From: Parvularia atlantis
Taxonomy: Eukaryota > Opisthokonta > Rotosphaerida
DNA length: 15,856 bases
Reading direction: 5' to 3'
Assembly: GCA_943704415.1 (NCBI GenBank)
Contig: CALSCO010000338.1
Location: 1-15,856, forward strand
Below, piece after piece: positions 9,272-15,856 of the stretch; the first letter of the stretch is position 1; every line of letters starts with the position of its first letter. The position numbers were made by a program, and so were the translations under genes. A model generated the notes under the pieces. That model saw only the letters and a list, made by a program, of their open reading frames with translations, ran no database searches and was not told the DNA's origin.

Positions 9272-9386
9272 GCTGGGCGTGCCGTGCGTGGGTGAAATGC
9301 ACGGGTCCCGTTGCTAAGGAGCCCCATGCATTGTGACTCACGCCGACGCGGGTCGCACTTGCCACCGGACCACCGACCGCCGAGCC
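9272..9386. promoter_or_regulatory. Shared divergent promoter region, oxygenase / insertase
   Basis: About 115 bp lie between the two putative start codons, so both promoters and 5' UTRs must be inside it. TGACTCA, the core recognised by AP-1/GCN4-type bZIP factors, stands at 9334-9340. This is a seven-base match and may be chance. No TATA-like box is seen on either strand. Confidence 0.35.
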
Positions 9387-10929
9387 ATGCACTGGTTCGT
9401 CGAGGCTATGCAGGTGCGTGCTTGTGCCGCGCTTGGTTAGCGCCGCGGCACTGACGCAGAGAGCGACGCTCGGCAGCACACGACCAGCCCGCTCACGTCG
9501 GCCCTGACCATCTTCGGCACGTACAAGGCCTCGCACCTGCCCAAGATCCTTATCTGGTGCCTGCATCGCTGGCCGGTGTGCCGCTGACGGCGCGTCGATG
9601 TTCCAGGTTCCACGCCAAGCGCATCCTCTGGACGGCGGCCGTGCGCGGCTCGGCGCTGCAGTCAGGCTGTCTCGCTGTTCCTGACGAACTACTCGGATGC
9701 GGCAGCCGCCCGTCCACTGGCATGGCCGCACCGCACGCAGCGCGCAGCACGAGCATCCGCCCGCTCGACGTCAGCGGCCGGCGCACGCTCGTCTCGGCGC
9801 GCGTCGCCGTCACCGCGGCCGAGGCGCCCGCGCAGACGCTCGCTGACGGCGGCCTCGAGACGCTGGCCGAGACCGCGACGGTGTGGCTGGGTCCGCTCAT
9901 GGTCACCAGCCCCGTCACGGGCTCGCAGGTCTTCTGGAGCGTGAGCCAGTTTGAGCAGCTGATCGCTTGTGCGTTTGTCTCACCCGACCTAGCGCGCCTC
10001 ACTGACACGCGCGACACGCAGCGTGCCACTCGACGTTTGGCCTGCCCTGGTGGGCGTCGATCCTCACGACGACACTGCTCTTCCGCGTCGCCGTGCTGCC
10101 GCTCAACGTGTCGCTCGTGCGCAACACGGCACGCCTGTACCTGATCAAGCCCGAGATCTCACGGCTGGGCGAGGTCATGCGCCACGGCGCGCCGCTCGAG
10201 CAGGTGCGTAGCCGGTACACCCTCAGCTATGCGCATGTGCACTGCCTCACGCGCAGAGTGCTGCAGGAGACGGCAGCGCGCGATCTCATGGCGCTGTTCA
10301 AGCGCACGCGCGCGCACCCGCTCAAAAACATCGTCTCGCCGATCCTGTTCCCTGCCGTGTTCTTGTCGCTCTTCGGCTCCGTGCACGACCTCTGTGCGTG
10401 GCCTGTCACGCGCTGTGCCACGCTGGCTCACCGTGCGGCCAGGCACGACCTTGCCCGCGCTCAAGACCGACGGCCCAGCGTGGTTCCCTGACCTCGTGCG
10501 CCTCGCTCGCTGCTGTCCGTGCCACGCATCTGACGCGGCGTGCAGAGCGCCGTCGACAGTACCGGTCTGCTGCCCGTGCTCTCGGCGCTGACGTGGCTGG
10601 CGACGATCGAGCTCGCGTCCGGGTGCGTGTGCACGCTGAAACCGCATGTCGCACCTCAGACTGCCGTCGCGCAGGGCCGTGTTCCACATGCCCGCGTGGA
10701 TGCACCTGAGCTCGCGCATCATTGCCGTCGCCTTCATCCCGGTCACGCAGACGCTGCCGTCGGTACGCGTGGCGGTGCGGTCGCGCGCGTTTCCTCACGG
10801 CTGAGTGCGCAGGGCATCTTCATCTTCTGGCTCACGTCGAACGTGTTTGCGGCGACGCGCGCGTTTGTGCTGCGCTTCCCGCGCGTGCAGCGCGCCGTGG
10901 GCATCCCGCTCGTGCGGCGCACCCCCTGA
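9387..10929 (+). CDS. Oxa1/YidC-type mitochondrial inner-membrane insertase, 355 aa
   Basis: Exons: 9387-9413, 9477-9556, 9607-9660, 9706-9968, 10022-10203, 10267-10393, 10443-10495, 10546-10622, 10675-10762, 10813-10929 (1068 nt, phase consistent). The YidC/Oxa1 core is clear: FGLPWWASILTTTLLFRVA (first helix, the GLPWW entry motif), LKNIVSPILFPAVFLSLF, LKTDGPAWFPDL, GLLPVLSALTWLATIEL, SRIIAVAFIPVTQTLP, IFIFWLTSNVFAATRAFVL and the end PRVQRAVGIPL, which matches the usual last helix and G-I-P tail. Five membrane helices insert mitochondrially encoded and other proteins into the inner membrane. The first three exons (HTTSPLTSALTIFGTYKAS, HLPKILIWFHAKRILWTAA) are unlike a normal presequence; translation might instead start at ATG 9722. 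The intron at 9661 has an atypical GTCAGG donor. OXA1 and COX18 orthologues cannot be told apart here. Confidence 0.85.
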
Positions 10930-10952
10930 AGGAAGCATGAGTGCTAGTCGTC
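10930..10952. other. 23-bp convergent gap
   Basis: Only 23 bp separate the TGA of the insertase (10927-10929) from the TAG of the methyltransferase on the other strand (10955-10953). The two mRNAs almost certainly overlap in antisense. No poly(A) signal is recognisable. Confidence 0.6.
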
Positions 10953-13612
<2,660 letters not shown>

Positions 13613-13655
13613 ATCTGTCGTACCGGATCCGCACAAAACACACACGACAACGCGT
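13613..13655. other. 43-bp convergent gap
   Basis: It lies between the SWEET stop (TGA ending 13612) and the kinase stop on the minus strand. The minus strand here reads TGTGTGTTTTGTGC, a GU-rich stretch of the kind found next to cleavage sites. No AATAAA is seen. Confidence 0.5.
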
Positions 13656-14981
13656 TCACGCCGCGCCGCAAACGAGGCCCGCGCGCGCGTTGACCGCGTC
13701 TAGCTCCTCGAGCAGGCGCAGCAGGCGCGCCTGACGCTCGCTCGGTGCGGTGGGGGCGGGAGCGGACCGGGTGACGGTCGCGGGCCGCGGCGCGCTGTCG
13801 AGCACGCGCAGGTCGACGTTGGCCAGAAACGGATCGCGCAGGGCGTCGGCCGCGGTCACGCGCTCGGCCGGGTTGCAACGCAGCAGACGCTTTGCAAATG
13901 CGACAGCAGCCGGAGCACACGTGCCCAGGACGGCATCGACACGCGCTTGCCGCGGCTCCTGTGCGCGCGGAAAGTGAGGAAACGCCCGCCAGCAGCGGTG
14001 GCGCACCGGCTTGAGGCCCAACCGGGCAAGGGCGGCGACGCCATCGGGCCACGAGCGCGCTGTCGGCGTGCCGAGCAGGGCAAAGATGCGCACGAGCTGG
14101 TCCACGTCGTTGTCGCCGGGCACGAGCGGCTCGAGCGTGAGCAGCTCGCACGCGATCACGCCGACAGCCCATAGGTCGATCGCCGGCCCATACGGCAGCT
14201 GCAGCAGCACCTCTGGGGCGCGGTACCTGCGGGCAAATCAGACATGCACACACAGGCACGTGCGACTAGGCGCGCGCACCAACGCGTCGACACGTCCGTC
14301 GTGAACGAGCCCGCCACATACGCGTCGCCGCTGGCCGCGGTGGCCGGCGCAAACTCGCGCGCCTGGCCAAGGTCGGCGACCTTGACGAGCCGCCCTGTCA
14401 TAAGCACGTTCTCGGGCTTGAGGTCACGATGGAGCCAGCCGTGCTGGTGCATGTAGGCGAGCGCGCCGACGATCTGGCGCCTGCGTGCGCACCGCGCGCG
14501 TGAGCGGCGATGATGGCCAGGGCAGAGCGGCGCGCACACGATCAGCGCGACGTCGGCGAGCGGCACGGCACGGTCGCCGCCCTTGGCGACCTGGCGCATG
14601 AACTGCGCCTCGTCAGGTCCGGTCTCGATCAGCGCGCCGTTGGGGCGGACCATCAGCAGGTTGCCGTCCATGATCTCGTACAGGAGGAACACGGCCGGGC
14701 CCTCGCGGACGACCTTGCGCAGGCGGACGATGTGGCGGTGGCTGAGGCGCTGGAGGCACTGCACGCGCGTCCCGTGCTTAACTGGACGGACGGACGTGCG
14801 ACGTCGAGCGAGGCGCGCGCACCTTGACCTCGGGCAGAGCCACGCAGTCGTCCCAGGTGGTGAAGGCGGCGCGCATCTGCTTGACGGCGGCGCGGTCGCC
14901 TGGCTGCGAGCGCGAGCGGGCGGCGAAGACGACGCCGTACGTGCCCTTGCCGAGCACGCCCTCGTTGACCCAGTCGTCCAT
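13656..14981 (-). CDS. CMGC-group protein kinase, RCK (MAK/ICK/MOK)-like, 363 aa
   Basis: Exons on the minus strand: 14981-14823, 14758-14591, 14473-14280, 14226-13656 (1092 nt, phase consistent). Kinase motifs: glycine loop GVLGKGTYGVVFAA, ATP lysine in RAAVKQM, helix C Glu in LPEVKCLQRLSHRHIVRL, catalytic loop WLHRDLKPENVL, metal-binding VADLGQARE, activation segment end DVSTRWYRAPEVLL, DLWAVGVIACELL, and a CMGC-type insert before RVTAADALRDPFL. STRWYRAPE with the ARE after the metal loop points to the RCK branch, whose members usually act in cilium length control or meiosis. Two oddities: DFG is DLG, and the T-x-Y phospho-motif is TTD. The tail is short (about 55 residues) and ends in a helix-like RQARLLRLLEELDAV. 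Start at MDDWVNEGVLGKG; the frame is open further upstream, so a longer N-terminus is possible. Activity looks intact. Confidence 0.87.
14474..14590 (-). other. Longest intron of the window (117 nt), atypical GTCGCC donor
   Basis: Removing 14590-14474 joins FMRQ directly to IVGALAYMH, as expected for helix E of a CMGC kinase. It is about twice the local intron length and one of the few without GTGCG. An internal GTGCGC and a CTCAC box near 14485-14510 suggest the true donor could be another site, or a nested intron. Confidence 0.6.
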
Positions 14982-15097
14982 CTGCTGCCGGCAGGCAAAG
15001 TGACACGCCCTTCTTCTTGCACGGGAGATCAGACACGACACACGACACGCTTACTCTCCCCTCTGCGCTCGCTTTCGCTGCGAGCCCGCGCATCCGC
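14982..15097 (-). promoter_or_regulatory. Intergenic space, splicing-factor stop to kinase start
   Basis: About 116 bp in a head-to-tail arrangement must hold the 3' end of the RS gene and the promoter of the kinase. It contains TGTCGTGTGTCGTGTC on the minus strand, a short GT-rich near-repeat that could serve the 3' end. Nothing else stands out. Confidence 0.4.
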
Positions 15098-15726
15098 TCA
15101 CGGGCTGCGCGACGGGCTGCGCGAGTCGCGACGGGCCGGGCGGCGGTCCTCCTCGGGCGCGGCGGCGGCGGGCTCGGCGGGCGCGGCGGCACCGTTCTGC
15201 GCGGCGCGCAGACACGTCAGGCGGTTGTCGTCCGCACGCCACACGTCGCGCACCCGCGGCTCCTCCACCTTGTCACGGCGGTCGTCGCGATCACGGTCGC
15301 GGTCGCGCTCACGGCTGCGCTCGCGGTCGCGGTCGCGGTCGCGCGGCGGGCTGCGATCGCGCTCGCGCTCGCGGCTGCGGTCACGGCCACGGTCGCGCTC
15401 GCGGCTGCGGTCGCGGCCACGGTCGTAGTCGCGGCCGCGGTCGCGGTCGTAGTCGCGGCCACGATCGCGGTCGTAGTCGCGGTCGCGCTCGTCGTAGCGG
15501 CGGGGCGGGCTGCGATTGCGGCACGCGCACAGAGCGAGCCGTCAGCGGCCCGATTTCTTGCACACGGGCAGTGCCGCGCACAAGTCGCCGCGGTCACGAC
15601 GCGGGCTCGGGCCGCTCGTGCGCGAGATCTCCACGCGGATGCTGGTGTCCATGAAGCGGCGGCCGTCCATGTCAGCCACGGCGTCCTTGGCGTCGCGCGG
15701 GTCGTCGTACTCGATGAACGCGAAGC
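15098..15726 (-). CDS. SR-type splicing factor: RRM end plus RS domain (5' part outside window or in the upstream intron)
   Basis: The first visible exon (15726-15582) starts after an acceptor and reads GFAFIEYDDPRDAKDAVADM (RNP1 octamer and helix 2 of an RRM), then IRVEISRTSGPSPRRDRGD. After an intron (15581-15510) comes PPRRYDERDRDYDRDRGRD and about 75 residues of Arg with Asp, Ser, Glu and Gly in RD/RS/RE pairs, then KVEEPR and the end ARRDSRSPSRSP before TGA at 15100-15098. SRSF proteins with one RRM (SRSF2/3/7-like) have the same EYxDPRDAxDAV and RVE-(I/L)-S. It should bind exonic RNA and recruit U1/U2AF in the nucleus. A 57-nt stopless intron-like stretch (15253-15197) may be spliced or coding. 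The RS domain is unusually rich in RD/DYD over RS. The first RRM half is not in view. Confidence 0.84.
15197..15253 (-). other. 57-nt stopless intron-like cassette in the SR gene
   Basis: On the minus strand it begins GTGCGCGACG, has CTGAC 31 nt before the end, and closes CGCGCAG. It has every feature of the local introns, yet has no stop and a length divisible by three. Retained, it adds VRDVWRADDNRLTCLRAAQ to the C-terminus; removed, EEPR joins NGAAAPAEP. Both products end in the same SRSPSRSP tail. Confidence 0.6.
15262..15500 (-). repeat. RD/RS-encoding hexanucleotide-like repeats
   Basis: On the plus strand the sequence is a degenerate array of CGGTCG/CGCTCG/TAGTCG triplet pairs, the complement of Arg-Asp, Arg-Glu and Arg-Ser codons. 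It is coding low complexity of the RS domain, with GACTACGACCGC units repeated three times around 15430-15480. Confidence 0.85.
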
Positions 15727-15856
15727 CTGACGGGCGGGCGGGCGAGCGCGTTGGTGCGACGGGCGGCGGCGGTGGGGACGCGACGCGGCGCGACGCGACG
15801 GGACGGCGACGGGGCGGGGTGCGCGGTGGGCGGGGCGTGCCGGCAGAGGCGGGCGG
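15727..15856 (-). other. Intron (3' part) of the SR gene, C-rich on the sense strand, G-quadruplex-prone on plus
   Basis: The minus strand reads a long C/T-rich stretch ending CCCGTCAG just before the RRM exon, so it is a strong polypyrimidine tract with acceptor at 15727. The donor is not found within the window, making this intron at least 130 nt, over twice the local size. The plus strand has GGGCGGGCGGG (15732-15742) and four G3-4 runs at 15811-15835. Confidence 0.6.

Noticed and set aside
9557-10144. A separate 195-codon intronless gene
   Set aside because: Its middle is the real fourth exon of the insertase, but its start lies in an intron and its end reads past the donor at 9969 into nonsense.

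Overview
This is GC-rich nuclear DNA of a microbial eukaryote. Every recognisable gene from about 1480 onward reads only after removing many tiny introns. I placed 66 of them: nearly all are 44-79 nt (one is 117 nt), and most have a GTGCG donor, a CTGAC/CTCAC/CTGAT branch-like box and a CAG acceptor. The proteins are eukaryotic: a mitochondrial-type rRNA dimethyladenosine transferase, an Oxa1-type insertase, a SWEET sugar transporter, a CMGC kinase, an SR splicing factor and a DIL-domain protein. So the organism has respiring-type mitochondria. The lineage cannot be fixed from this window. Protists with Crinkler-type genes (oomycetes, some fungi and amoebae, Rhizaria) are all possible.

Layout. 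1-458 (+) is the 3' end of a Crinkler (CRN)-like effector/nuclease gene. 459-1481 has no intact gene; it holds a 14-bp palindrome flanked by direct repeats, three tandem 22-bp repeats and decayed minus-strand coding fragments. 1482-6690 (+) is a 25-exon gene for a 1268-aa LRR - filamin-repeat - Q/P-rich linker - DIL protein. 6760 to about 9271 (-) is a carotenoid cleavage oxygenase. 9387-10929 (+) is an Oxa1/YidC-type insertase. 10953-12422 (-) is TFB1M-like. 12580-13612 (+) is a SWEET transporter. 13656-14981 (-) is an RCK-like kinase. 15098 to beyond the window end (-) is an RRM/RS splicing factor.

The genes alternate in orientation and are packed tightly: convergent stop codons lie only 69, 23 and 43 bp apart, and two divergent pairs share promoters of about 115 and 157 bp. 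The divergent oxygenase/insertase pair and the transferase/SWEET pair may be co-regulated, but this is inference. The insertase and the rRNA methyltransferase both serve mitochondrial gene expression.

The strongest candidates for something new are the LRR-filamin-DIL architecture, the near-universal GTGCG 5' splice site (+4 C instead of A), two stopless 3n intron-like cassettes (one with a GC donor) and the repeat-rich CRN flank. All exon boundaries were chosen by hand from reading frame, phase and family similarity. Internal phase is consistent throughout, but no transcript evidence was available.
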